A DNA stretch of 42,408 nt, taken from Clostridiales bacterium (GTDB lineage: Bacteria; Bacillota; Clostridia; Oscillospirales; Oscillospiraceae). The position numbers and the translations under genes are program-made. Positions 33,062 through 41,471 of this stretch are shown piece after piece (positions within the stretch are counted from its first letter, which is position 1; every line of letters starts with the position of its first letter). The notes beneath the pieces are model-generated. The model ran no database searches. It was not told the origin of the DNA and saw nothing but the letters and a program-made list of their open reading frames with translations. The stretch lies in contig JALFUW010000106.1 of assembly GCA_022786995.1 (NCBI GenBank), positions 1-42,408 on the forward strand, given 5' to 3'.

Positions 33062-34093
33062 ATGAGAGCATTGAAATTACTGGCACCGGGTGTGCTGGAA
33101 TTGCAGGATATTCCTGCACTGGGCAGCGTGACGGGTGACACCGTCCGCGTTGATGTCAGCGCCTGCGGCGTATGCGGCAGTGATCTGGCGCTGTACAATG
33201 GCAGGCGGGATCTGTCTGGCGAGCGCTATTTTGGCCATGAATTTTCCGGCATAATCACCGACACCGGTAACACCGCCAACGGTCTGAAAGCAGGTATGCG
33301 GGTCGCCAGCGAGCTGGTCAAGGGCTGCGGCAGGTGCTGGTTCTGCCGCAACGGGATGCAGAACTACTGCAGAAGCATGAACGAGGCCCTGCTGCCCGGC
33401 GGCCTTGCGGAGGAAACACTGGTGCTGAACACCGATGCTTACAGCTTTCTCAGCCCCATTCCAGATACCCTGGACGATATCACTGCCACCATGCTGGAGC
33501 CCGCCAACTGCGCTTACCACGTTGCCATGCGCGCCAATATCCAGCCCGGCGACACGGTGCTGGTCATCGGTCTGGGCGCCATCGGTCTGGTTGCAGGTCT
33601 GATCTTGCAGACCCTCGGCGCGGGCACGGTCATCGGCGCGGACCGCAGCCCGTTGCGGCTGGAGCAGGTTCGCAAAACCGGCCTAATCGATGTGGTGGAC
33701 ACCTCTGATTCCAATTGGATGGATCAAGTGCGGGAAATGACCGCCAAGGAGGGTGTAGATGTGGTGATCGAAGCCACCGGCGCTCCCGCAGTGCTGAAGC
33801 AAACCCTGGAAATCGTCCGAACCGGCGGCAAGATCGTAGTTCCCAGTGTGTATTTCGGCAGCATCGAGGGCTTTGAGCCCCTGCCCATTATGCGCAAGGA
33901 GCTGACCATCATCGGCTCCAAGGGCCCGGCACCTCAGCTCAAGGCAGATGGTACTTCCGCCGTCGTGGACAAGGTCATGCAGCTGAAAGAGCAGCTGCAG
34001 AAGATCATCACCGTATACGATTACAAAGATTCCTTGCAAGCCTTTACCGATGCCCGCAGCGGCGCGGCCATCAAGGCGGTTATCAAATTCTAA
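33062..34093 (+). CDS. Zinc-dependent medium-chain alcohol dehydrogenase (paralogue)
   Basis: 343 aa from ATG 33062 with GAGG upstream; the longer frame is not believed. CGVCGSD (catalytic zinc), GHEFSG, CGRCWFCRNGMQNYC (structural zinc) and VIGLGAIGL (NAD site). It resembles the leftward operon dehydrogenase throughout, including the MRKELTIIGSKGP region. The presence of one in each arm suggests parallel oxidation steps on different sugars. Confidence 0.9.
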   Translation: MRALKLLAPGVLELQDIPALGSVTGDTVRVDVSACGVCGSDLALYNGRRDLSGERYFGHEFSGIITDTGNTANGLKAGMRVASELVKGCGRCWFCRNGMQNYCRSMNEALLPGGLAEETLVLNTDAYSFLSPIPDTLDDITATMLEPANCAYHVAMRANIQPGDTVLVIGLGAIGLVAGLILQTLGAGTVIGADRSPLRLEQVRKTGLIDVVDTSDSNWMDQVREMTAKEGVDVVIEATGAPAVLKQTLEIVRTGGKIVVPSVYFGSIEGFEPLPIMRKELTIIGSKGPAPQLKADGTSAVVDKVMQLKEQLQKIITVYDYKDSLQAFTDARSGAAIKAVIKF

Positions 34094-34118
34094 TACTGCG
34101 ATAAAGGAGAATACGACA

Positions 34119-34559
34119 ATGACGAACAAAGAACACGTTCAGAAATATGGCGGCAAGTTCAGCATCTCCGGTGGTGAGACCTGGACCATGCCCAATGGTC
34201 ACGTTGTCCATTTTGCCCTGAACCCCAAGATGGGCTGCAGAAACACCAATATCGCCGTGGGTTTCCATGAGCCCGGCAAAGAGTTCGCCCCCCACAAGCA
34301 TCCCATTTCCGAGGAGATCCTCATCATCCACAGCGGAAGAGGCGAGTGTTATCTCTATGACCGCTGGATTCCTTGCGAGACCGGCGACATCATCTTCGCG
34401 CCTCCCGGCGTGCTCCACGGCACCCGCAACTACCCCGATGCCACCGAGCCCTTTGTCACCCTGGGCATCGCCACTCCGCCTCAGCTGGATCTGTATATGC
34501 GGGCCGGTTATGACGTCCTGGAGGACAACTCCGGCGAGTATGTGGGCGGCGACAAGTAA
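34119..34559 (+). CDS. Cupin-domain protein
   Basis: 146 aa from ATG 34119 (AAAGGAG upstream). Single cupin barrel: motif 1 GKEFAPHKHPISEEILII with two His and one Glu as metal ligands, motif 2 FAPPGVLHGTRN with the third His. It may be a sugar isomerase, lyase or mutarotase-like enzyme or a ligand sensor; context suggests a pathway enzyme. It lies between the dehydrogenase and the SIS isomerase. Confidence 0.82.
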   Translation: MTNKEHVQKYGGKFSISGGETWTMPNGHVVHFALNPKMGCRNTNIAVGFHEPGKEFAPHKHPISEEILIIHSGRGECYLYDRWIPCETGDIIFAPPGVLHGTRNYPDATEPFVTLGIATPPQLDLYMRAGYDVLEDNSGEYVGGDK

Positions 34560-34582
34560 GGCGACATAAAGGAGGGTTTTTC

Positions 34583-35143
34583 ATGTTCTTTAATGACTAC
34601 AGCGATCTGCTGAAAACCGCTATGGACTGCCTGCCCCGGGAGGACATCCAAAAGCTGATGGATCTGATCAACGAAACCCGCATGAACGGCCGCCATCTGG
34701 TGATCCTGGGCAACGGCGGCAGCGCCGCCGCCGCGTCCCACTGGGTCTGCGACTTTGGTAAGGGCATCAATACCCCAGGCTCCAAGCGCCTGAAGATCAT
34801 GGCCCCCGTGGACAACGGTGCCATTTTCAGCGCACTGGGCAACGACTTTGGCTATGAGACCACCTTCTCCGAGCAGATGAAGAACTATCTGGAGGCCGGC
34901 GATCTGGTGCTGACCATGTCCGTGTCCGGCAATTCCGCCAATCTGGTGGAGGCTCACAAGTACGCTCAGGAAGTGGGCGCCAAGACCGCCTGCATCGTTG
35001 GCGACTACAACGGTAAGATCATCGGTCTGTCCGATTTCGCCATGGTGGTTGACTCCAAGAACTACGGTGTCGTGGAAGACATTCACCTCATTCTGGGCCA
35101 TGCCATCTCTCAAGCACTGCGCAGAATGAACGAGTCTGCGTAA
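34583..35143 (+). CDS. SIS-domain sugar-phosphate isomerase (GmhA-like)
   Basis: 186 aa from ATG 34583 with GGAGG upstream. LGNGGSAAAASHW is the phosphosugar-binding turn of GmhA-type SIS isomerases, and VSGNSANLVEAHKYAQEVG and EDIHLILGHAISQALR close the fold. GmhA proteins interconvert phosphorylated ketoses and aldoses such as sedoheptulose 7-phosphate; a similar step on a pathway sugar phosphate is likely. Confidence 0.85.
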   Translation: MFFNDYSDLLKTAMDCLPREDIQKLMDLINETRMNGRHLVILGNGGSAAAASHWVCDFGKGINTPGSKRLKIMAPVDNGAIFSALGNDFGYETTFSEQMKNYLEAGDLVLTMSVSGNSANLVEAHKYAQEVGAKTACIVGDYNGKIIGLSDFAMVVDSKNYGVVEDIHLILGHAISQALRRMNESA

Positions 35144-35173
35144 TTGCCGCATAGCAGGGAGGTGCACATTGCC

Positions 35174-36115
35174 ATGATTTATGCAGCACTGGATATTGGC
35201 GGCACAAAAACCATTGCCGCCCTGACCAACGAAAACGGCAGCATCCTCACCCAGAAGAAGTTCACATCTTTCGTCGCTTCCAGCCAGACCCATCTGGACA
35301 TCTGCGTGAATGCACTGCGGGAGCTGATGCAGGAGCGGGGATTGGAAGCAAAGGAGATTCACGGTCTGGGCGTCTCTCTGCCCGGCATCGTGGACAGTGA
35401 CCGGGGTGTTCTCCTCTACGCCCCCTACGCAAAGTGGAAAAATGTGCCCGTGGCGGAATACCTGCGGGAAAAGCTGGGCATCGCAAATATCCGCTGTGAC
35501 AACGATGTGAACGCCTGCGCCATTGGTGAGCTGAAATTCGGTCTCGGAAAGAAATACTCTGATTTCGTTTGGATGACCGTGAGCACCGGTGTGGGCGGTG
35601 CCTCCGTTTCCGACGGCACGCTGATCCGGGGTGCGGATGGCTTTGCCGGTGAGCTGGGCCACCTGAAGGTGGAGTACGATCACCCTGCCCAATGCCCCTG
35701 CGGACAGGAAGGCTGTCTGGAAGCCCACGGCTCCGGCACGGCCCTGAATCGCCTCACCGCCAAAATGGCCCAACAGGACGCAGAATTTGCCGCCGCACTG
35801 GCCCAGGCCGGATCGAAAGCCGACGGCGCCGGCTGCGCCAAACTTGCACAGGCTGGCAACCCCAAGGCACTGGCCATCTTCGACGAAATCGGTACTTATC
35901 TCGGAAGAGGGATGGCCTATTGCGTCAACGTTCTGAATCCTCAGGCTGTGGTGGTAGGCGGCGGCGTTTCCGCCTCACTGGAACTGCTGCGACCAGCCAT
36001 CACCGCCGCGCTGAAGGTCAATGCCTTCCGCAAAATGCAGGATATCGACGTGGTATGTACCCCTCTGGGCTATGAGGCGGCACTGATCGGCGCTGCCGCG
36101 CTGGCAGCAGAATAA
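35174..36115 (+). CDS. ROK-family sugar kinase
   Basis: 313 aa from ATG 35174 with GGGAGG upstream; the longer frame is not believed. ATP site DIGGTKTIAAL at the N-terminus, catalytic Asp in CDNDVNACAIGE, and the ROK zinc finger CPCGQEGCLEA with an upstream His. ROK kinases phosphorylate hexoses such as glucose, fructose, allose or N-acetylmannosamine. It follows the SIS isomerase, giving a kinase-isomerase pair. Confidence 0.9.
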   Translation: MIYAALDIGGTKTIAALTNENGSILTQKKFTSFVASSQTHLDICVNALRELMQERGLEAKEIHGLGVSLPGIVDSDRGVLLYAPYAKWKNVPVAEYLREKLGIANIRCDNDVNACAIGELKFGLGKKYSDFVWMTVSTGVGGASVSDGTLIRGADGFAGELGHLKVEYDHPAQCPCGQEGCLEAHGSGTALNRLTAKMAQQDAEFAAALAQAGSKADGAGCAKLAQAGNPKALAIFDEIGTYLGRGMAYCVNVLNPQAVVVGGGVSASLELLRPAITAALKVNAFRKMQDIDVVCTPLGYEAALIGAAALAAE

Positions 36116-36138
36116 TGAACCACAGAAGGAGATAATAT

Positions 36139-37242
36139 ATGAAACGCTTAAAAGCAGCCGTTGTCGGCATGGGCTTCATCGGTGTTGCCCATGTGGAAGC
36201 ACTCCGCCGTGTTCCCTATGTGGATGTGGTCGCCATCGCAGACCCCTTTGGTGCAAAAGAGAAGGCCGAGCGGCTGGGTGTCCCCGCCGGATTCACCGAT
36301 TATCAGGAAATGATGGACACCTGTAAGCCGGACTGTGTTCACGTCTGCACCCCCAACAGTATGCATATGGAGGTCGTCATGGCAGCCGTCCAGCGGGGTA
36401 TCCATGTGGTGTGTGAAAAGCCCATGGCAAGAAACGCCGAGGAAGCTCAAAAAATGGTGGACGCCATCAACAGCCGGGGGTTGGTGGGCGCGCTGAATTT
36501 TCATAACCGCTTCTATCCAATTCCCTACCGGATGCGCCGCATGGTGCAGGACGGCGAGCTGGGTCAAGTCTACCATGTGCAGGGCAGCTATCTGCAGGAC
36601 TGGCTGCAGCACAAGACCGATTTCAGCTGGAAGATCCTGTCCGACCAGTGCGGCAAAACCCGGGCCACCGCGGATCTGGGTTCTCACTGGATGGATCTGG
36701 CAGAATATGTCACTGGCCAGAAGATCACGGAGGTCTTTGCTGAGTTCAAGACTGTCTACCCCCAACGCACCCAGATGACCGCGGAGGGCCCCAAGGAGGT
36801 CGCCATCGATACCGAGGACTTCTCCTGCATTCTGCTGCGCTTCGACGGCGGCGCGGTGGGAACCGCCACCTTCTCCGCTGTGTTCTCCGGCAAGAAGAAC
36901 CAGACCGTGCTGCAGGTGGCCGGCACCAAACAGTCCTTGGAGTGGGACAACGAGAAGGTCAACGACCTGCTCATCGGCCACCGGGATGAGCCCAACGGTC
37001 TGCTGACCAAAGACCCGTCCCTGGTGGACAGAGACACTGCATCCATCATTAGCTATCCCGGTGGCCACGCCGAGGGCTTCCCCGATGCTTTCAAGCAGAA
37101 CTTCACCGCCATTTACAGTGCCATCCGGGGCGAGAAAACCGCCAATCCCTTCGCCACCTTCGAAGACGGTCTGCACATGATGAAGATCTGCGATGCGCTG
37201 TACAAAAGCGCTCACAATGGTAAATGGGTTGCCATTGACTGA
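36139..37242 (+). CDS. Gfo/Idh/MocA family NAD(P)-dependent oxidoreductase
   Basis: 367 aa, ATG 36139 with AGGAG upstream. Rossmann motif VVGMGFIGVAH at the start, EKPMARN with the conserved Lys, and GALNFHNRFYPI, then DLGSHWMDLAEYVTG with the conserved Asp-His pair of the catalytic domain. Larger than the two enzymes of the leftward operon. Directly followed by an epimerase gene 11 bp later. Confidence 0.9.
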   Translation: MKRLKAAVVGMGFIGVAHVEALRRVPYVDVVAIADPFGAKEKAERLGVPAGFTDYQEMMDTCKPDCVHVCTPNSMHMEVVMAAVQRGIHVVCEKPMARNAEEAQKMVDAINSRGLVGALNFHNRFYPIPYRMRRMVQDGELGQVYHVQGSYLQDWLQHKTDFSWKILSDQCGKTRATADLGSHWMDLAEYVTGQKITEVFAEFKTVYPQRTQMTAEGPKEVAIDTEDFSCILLRFDGGAVGTATFSAVFSGKKNQTVLQVAGTKQSLEWDNEKVNDLLIGHRDEPNGLLTKDPSLVDRDTASIISYPGGHAEGFPDAFKQNFTAIYSAIRGEKTANPFATFEDGLHMMKICDALYKSAHNGKWVAID

Positions 37243-37253
37243 GGAGGGTAACC

Positions 37254-38219
37254 ATGAAAATTGGCGTTGTTGCAAATGTGCTTCAGGATAAGCCTTTTGC
37301 CGAAGCACTGAAGATTTTCAAAGAAATGGGCATTGAGCAGATCGAGCCCGGCTGCGGCGGCTTTGCGGGCAAGGCTCATGTTGACCCGGAGTATCTGCTG
37401 GCAAACCCCGCTGCGCTGGAGGAATTTCGCCAGACCCTTCAGGATTCCGGAATGACTATCAGCGCACTGTCCTGCCACGGCAACCCCGTCCACCCCGATG
37501 CCGCCAAGGCCGAGGAGTATCACGAGGATATGTGCAATACTCTGCGCCTTGCCCAGAAGCTGGACATCGACACCATCACCTGCTTCTCCGGTTGCCCCGG
37601 CGACTGTGAAACCTCCCGCTATCCCAACTGGGTGACCTGCGCATGGCCCGATGACAATCTGGAAATTCTGAAATATCAGTGGAACGAGGTACTGATCCCC
37701 TACTGGAAGAATTTCGTCAAGGTTGCCCGGGATTATGGTGTGACCAAGATCGCCTTTGAGTTGCACCCTGGCTTCTGCGTGTATAATGTGGACACTCTCA
37801 AACATCTGCGGGAAGCCGTTGGCCCGGAGATCGGCGTCAACTTTGACCCAAGCCATCTGCTGTGGCAGGGCATGGACCCCGTGGCAGTGATTCGGGAGTT
37901 CAAGGGCATGATCTATCACGTCCACGCCAAGGACGTGCGTATCGATAAGTACAACACCGCCATCAACGGCGTGCTGGACACCAGGCACTACAGCGACGAA
38001 GCCCACCGCTCCTGGATTTTCCGCACCGTGGGCTACGGCAATGGCGCAAGCTACTGGAAGGATATTTTCTCCGAGCTGCGGAAGATCGGCTATGACGGCA
38101 CCATCAGCATCGAACACGAGGATAGCCTGATGAACCGCATGGAAGGCCTGCAGCACGCGGTGAATATGGTGAAGAACTGCGCATTTTTCGGCCAGACTTC
38201 CGGTATGTGGTGGGCATAA
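37254..38219 (+). CDS. Sugar phosphate isomerase/epimerase-type TIM barrel (GxNFDPSHL subfamily)
   Basis: 321 aa from ATG 37254 with GAGGAGG upstream. Ligands: Glu in KIAFELHPGF, Asp in GVNFDPSHLLWQGMD, His in IYHVHAKDV and Glu in ISIEHED. This subfamily commonly pairs with Gfo/Idh/MocA dehydrogenases and includes 3-keto-glycoside-acting enzymes, such as YcjR and the catalytic subunit of C-glycoside cleavage systems. Last gene of the arm; its stop is only about 155 bp from the element end. Confidence 0.87.
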   Translation: MKIGVVANVLQDKPFAEALKIFKEMGIEQIEPGCGGFAGKAHVDPEYLLANPAALEEFRQTLQDSGMTISALSCHGNPVHPDAAKAEEYHEDMCNTLRLAQKLDIDTITCFSGCPGDCETSRYPNWVTCAWPDDNLEILKYQWNEVLIPYWKNFVKVARDYGVTKIAFELHPGFCVYNVDTLKHLREAVGPEIGVNFDPSHLLWQGMDPVAVIREFKGMIYHVHAKDVRIDKYNTAINGVLDTRHYSDEAHRSWIFRTVGYGNGASYWKDIFSELRKIGYDGTISIEHEDSLMNRMEGLQHAVNMVKNCAFFGQTSGMWWA

Positions 38220-38373
38220 CCACAACAATCGAGTATGAAAGGCTGGATGGCCCAGACCTCTCACAGCACCGCACATATGGTTCCTTACACAGCGGTTTAG
38301 GCGAAGAAACAAGATGTGTTTATTCGGTAGATATATCAGCATTTATTAGGCAAGGGAACAGAACAATATAAAT

Positions 38374-38406
38374 CTTCCCTAAGGTGACATCACCCTTAGG
38401 TTCCTC
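38374..38406. other. attR: right junction of the element
   Basis: Element arm CTTCCCTAAGGTGACATCA (38374-38392), a short centre CCC, TTAGG core (38396-38400), then the tRNA-Leu 3' half. Joined with attL this arm makes the proposed attP palindrome. Confidence 0.7.
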
Positions 38407-38445
38407 TGCGAAAGCGTGCAGGTTCGAGTCCTGTCGCCCGCACCA
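38401..38445 (+). pseudogene. 3' half of the split tRNA-Leu
   Basis: After the element end come the last loop base and the anticodon stem (TCCTC), a long variable arm, T arm (GCAGG-TTCGAGT-CCTGT) and acceptor CGCCCGC with encoded ACCA. It pairs with the GCGGGCG acceptor of the 5' half at 4633-4670. Confidence 0.85.
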
Positions 38446-38454
38446 AACCAATAT

Positions 38455-38495
38455 AATCCGAACCAAATCTTCCCAGTGGGAGATGGGTTCGGATT
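38455..38495 (+). terminator. Terminator of the split tRNA-Leu
   Basis: AATCCGAACC and GGTTCGGATT form the stem, followed by ATTTGTTTT. The same stem follows the intact tRNA-Leu at 4947-4987. Confidence 0.75.
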
Positions 38496-38600
38496 ATTTG
38501 TTTTCTTTGGTATGTACGAGGAAACCCATTTCCGAAACGGTGTCATTAAACGACCAGAATCAAAGCCCAGAGGCCCGCGAAAAAAGAAACAGATTTAGGA

Positions 38601-38801
38601 GGACACTGTTATACCGCCTGTGTGGAGGTCAAATTCGCTGACGGAAGCATGATTGCCATTGACTGTACTTTAGTGGAAGCCGAGGCTGCTTTCTGCGCAT
38701 TTAGAACCCGGTTTTTGACTTTCAATACCTGCACTGCCCCTTCCGGGATCGAGAGAAAAAGTCGTTGCGGCGCAACGACTTTTTCGGCTCTAAATGCGTA
38801 A
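38601..38801 (+). pseudogene. Probable DUF6061-family remnant
   Basis: The frame reading HCYTACVEVKFADGSMIAID resembles the N-terminal region of small DUF6061 proteins of Firmicutes mobile elements. No start codon is seen near its 5' end, and the downstream part is unlike the family, running through a terminator palindrome to TAA 38801. A 28-codon frame (MYEETHFRNGV...) lies before it at 38513-38599, ending TAG directly ahead. This is best read as a degraded gene. Confidence 0.35.
38756..38784. terminator. Bidirectional terminator after the ABC exporter operon
   Basis: AAAAAGTCGTTGC-GGC-GCAACGACTTTTT is a perfect palindrome with A and T runs on both sides, a textbook intrinsic terminator in either direction. 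Confidence 0.88.
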
Positions 38802-38813
38802 GCTGCGGTACGC

Positions 38814-41471
38814 TCAGGCTTCCGATTCCCGGAGCCGCTCTACTACGCTTTGTTTTGCCGCCTGACGGTACATGATTGCGGGAATGGCATAGCCCAGCAG
38901 GGCGAATATGGGAATCATCAGCAGGACGGGGACGATGGTAAAGTGTGCGCTGAAGAACCAGAACATGGTTTCCAGAAGACTGCCCGCCAAAGGATTCAGC
39001 AGAACGGAAAGAACCAGTGCGGTACCGGCCGCGCCTAAGGCATAGAACAGGCCTTCGCAGACCAGCATGGTTTTTAACTGCTTCCCCGTCATACCCACGG
39101 CCTGCAGCACCGCAAATTCCCGTCTGCGGGACAGAATGCCCGTCATGGTGGCATTGAAGAAATTGAGGACTCCCACAAGACCGATGATGGCGCACAGCAG
39201 TCCACCCAGCAGCAGGAACATATTCTGGAAGCCCTCAAACTCCGCCCGGAGGGTTGCCTTGCTCTCGTACATCAGGCCGGACAAATCTCCGGCGGTCAAA
39301 GCGGCGAGATACGCTTCCGCAGCTTCTTCGGCAGCGGCATCGGTTGTGTCAAACAGGTAAAACATGGGAATGGGCGGGTGAAGGCTGTCCTCTGCCAACC
39401 TGATCACCGGCAGGACAAAACGGTGGCCCAGGTTGCCGTAGCGGTAGCTCATGGAGTGGGGCACCGTCACATAGGCGCAGATGGTGTAATCTACATCATA
39501 GCTTTGGGCAATGAAATACTCCCAAAATTCCGGCGGCGTGTTTTCGTTGCACTTTTCTCCGGTGCGTTTGTCGATGTAGTAGGAATCCTCCACATAGGTG
39601 ATGGTCTGGTTGGTGCCGATTTCCGGATACTGATCCAGATTCGACACATTGCCGTAGTCGTCCGTATAAACGGTCATGGCGATGGCGTTGCTGCCCTCCC
39701 GGAACAGGGGTGCCAGGTCGCCCTCCACCACCGTCAGCTTTTCGAACAGGCTTTCGTCCAGCCCTTCAATCTGAGCGCCGCAGCTAACCAGCTCTCCCCG
39801 GCGGGCATGCTGCGCCAGTTCCGTTTCCACTGTTTCCGGGGAGCCAAAGTGCGTCCTTTCCCTGCGCCACTCCGTCTCGGGCATCCAGCCGATGGCCCCG
39901 GAAACTTTATATCCGCAGCCGGAGAGGGACTGGGAGGTGTTCGCTGCTATTTTCTCCATGGTTTCCCCAGAGAGATAACTTTCCGCAGTGCTGGAGTATC
40001 GGAAATAGTCGGTGCTGCTGACGATAAAGTCTGCGCAGGTCTGCTTTGCCAGATATTTTTCCATATCAAACCCATTCGTGAAGGTCACCAGCACATTCAG
40101 AAGCACCACGGACAGCGCAAGGGAGATCACCACAAGAATGGTCTTGCGCTTGTTCCGCCCCAGATTGGCGAAAGCCATCTGATGGACTTTGGTGCCACGG
40201 GTGGCACGGTGCTTTTTTCGGGTTTGCACCGCTTCCGTGTATTTCGTCGCTTCCACAGGAGAAACCTTCGCGGCGATTCGTCCGGGACGGGCGCAGGACA
40301 GCAGTACCGTGACCAGCGCAAACAATGCGGAAGCGAGGAAAATCAGAGGGGAGGTGCTGATGGTTGTAACGCCGGCACCGAAGGTGGTTTGTGCCATGAC
40401 CACCGGGGTCAGAAGCGCGCCCACACCATAGCCCAGCAGCAGTCCCATGGGAATCCCCACTGCGCACAGCAGCAATGCCTGCTGGCGGATGATCCGGCGC
40501 AGCTGACGGGGCGTGACACCGATGGTTTTCAGCAGACCGTAGTAGCGAATATCTCCGTTGACGGAAATCTGGAAGATGTTGTAAATAATCAGATACCCGG
40601 TAAAAATCACCAGTGTCAGAAACGCGAGGATGGCGAGAACCGTTGTGGCATCGATGCCTTCTCCCAGCTGGGCAGTGGTATAGCCCCAGTTGACACCGAT
40701 CCGAACTACATTGTCACTTCCGTCTCGCTCCCAGGTATACCCCAGATCCGTATCCACCTGTTCCATCTGTCCCCGGATATCCACGGTGGATGCCATCATG
40801 ACATTTAAGTCTGTGCGGAAAGGATTCATTCCGGCGGCGATGCCCTCCGCTTCCACCGCCTGGGCGTATTCCTGGGATACATTGATGTAGTGAACAGGGC
40901 TGATATCGTCATATTCCCACCACCCGGTCAGGGTAAAGGTATCTGTTTTTTCGTAAGAGCTTTGATTTTTATCCCCTACGGTAAAGGTGAGCGGGATTTG
41001 GGCGCCCAGTTTCGGTTCTATCCCCAGCAGTCTTAACGCACCCGTGTCCATGGTGATCTCTTTGCCGCTTTGGGGCATATGCCCGGTGTCGGGCTGCGCA
41101 AAGCTCCATGTGGTACAGTTTTCATCCATGAAGCTGATTTCGGCTGGGGCCTTCGCAAACACCCCGCTGTCCATGATGCCGATACTCGTGCGCAGACCCA
41201 CGGCTTTTACCTTCGGATGGGCGGCAATGGCCTTGGCCTGTTCTTCGGAAACTTCCTTGAAAGTACCATGACTGTAGCCGCCAATCTGACGGAAGGTGTA
41301 CATTTCATAGCTGGAATTGATGGACATTGACACCGTGAACAGGGAGGTAAACAGCAGCGTTGTCGGAACGATGGCGGCTATCGCAATCAAATTCCGCTTC
41401 CGGGAGGCAAGCAGGGTTTTGAAGCTCAGGCGGCGGATGCAGCCGCGGTTTTTCACATTCATGCTGCTCAC
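38814..41471 (-). CDS. FtsX/MacB-type ABC exporter permease
   Basis: 885 aa. An N-terminal membrane helix (NLIAIAAIVPTTLLFTSLF, about 27-46), a large extracytoplasmic region, an FtsX domain around residues 275-395 with three to four helices (VLAILAFLTLVIFTGYLIIY and following), another helix near 440, a second extracytoplasmic region, and a C-terminal FtsX domain (about 765-875). This two-FtsX design fits large permeases of peptide-antibiotic or lipid exporters. GTG 41471 overlaps the ATPase stop (GTGA); ATG 41462 is an alternative start. The substrate is not predictable. Confidence 0.88.
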   Translation of the reverse strand: MSSMNVKNRGCIRRLSFKTLLASRKRNLIAIAAIVPTTLLFTSLFTVSMSINSSYEMYTFRQIGGYSHGTFKEVSEEQAKAIAAHPKVKAVGLRTSIGIMDSGVFAKAPAEISFMDENCTTWSFAQPDTGHMPQSGKEITMDTGALRLLGIEPKLGAQIPLTFTVGDKNQSSYEKTDTFTLTGWWEYDDISPVHYINVSQEYAQAVEAEGIAAGMNPFRTDLNVMMASTVDIRGQMEQVDTDLGYTWERDGSDNVVRIGVNWGYTTAQLGEGIDATTVLAILAFLTLVIFTGYLIIYNIFQISVNGDIRYYGLLKTIGVTPRQLRRIIRQQALLLCAVGIPMGLLLGYGVGALLTPVVMAQTTFGAGVTTISTSPLIFLASALFALVTVLLSCARPGRIAAKVSPVEATKYTEAVQTRKKHRATRGTKVHQMAFANLGRNKRKTILVVISLALSVVLLNVLVTFTNGFDMEKYLAKQTCADFIVSSTDYFRYSSTAESYLSGETMEKIAANTSQSLSGCGYKVSGAIGWMPETEWRRERTHFGSPETVETELAQHARRGELVSCGAQIEGLDESLFEKLTVVEGDLAPLFREGSNAIAMTVYTDDYGNVSNLDQYPEIGTNQTITYVEDSYYIDKRTGEKCNENTPPEFWEYFIAQSYDVDYTICAYVTVPHSMSYRYGNLGHRFVLPVIRLAEDSLHPPIPMFYLFDTTDAAAEEAAEAYLAALTAGDLSGLMYESKATLRAEFEGFQNMFLLLGGLLCAIIGLVGVLNFFNATMTGILSRRREFAVLQAVGMTGKQLKTMLVCEGLFYALGAAGTALVLSVLLNPLAGSLLETMFWFFSAHFTIVPVLLMIPIFALLGYAIPAIMYRQAAKQSVVERLRESEA

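Larger units (their letters stand above)
4671..38400. mobile_element. 33.7-kb integrative mobilizable element carrying a catabolic island, inserted in tRNA-Leu
   Basis: The boundaries are set by the interruption of one tRNA-Leu gene: 5' half to 4670, 3' half from 38401, each junction containing TTAGG (4666-4670 and 38396-38400). The element termini, 4671-4689 and 38374-38392, are inverted repeats matching at 18 of 19 positions. Inside are two serine recombinases, a relaxase, MobC, a RepA-like ATPase, a replacement tRNA-Leu, a metallopeptidase operon and about 24 kb of sugar-metabolism genes. I see no coupling protein or type IV secretion genes, so transfer would need a helper element. Serine recombinases typically use palindromic att sites and short identical cores, which fits. 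Which of the two recombinases acts here is unknown. Confidence 0.75.

Noticed and set aside
32215..38219. C-glycoside cleavage operon (DgpA-C type)
   Set aside because: Gfo/Idh/MocA and TIM-barrel partners are present, but I see no small DUF6379-type beta subunit; the cupin is a different fold motif. A related chemistry remains possible.
39378..40808. 476-codon plus-strand frame opposite the FtsX permease
   Set aside because: His- and Gly-rich shadow translation with no start site signals, opposite a clear permease.
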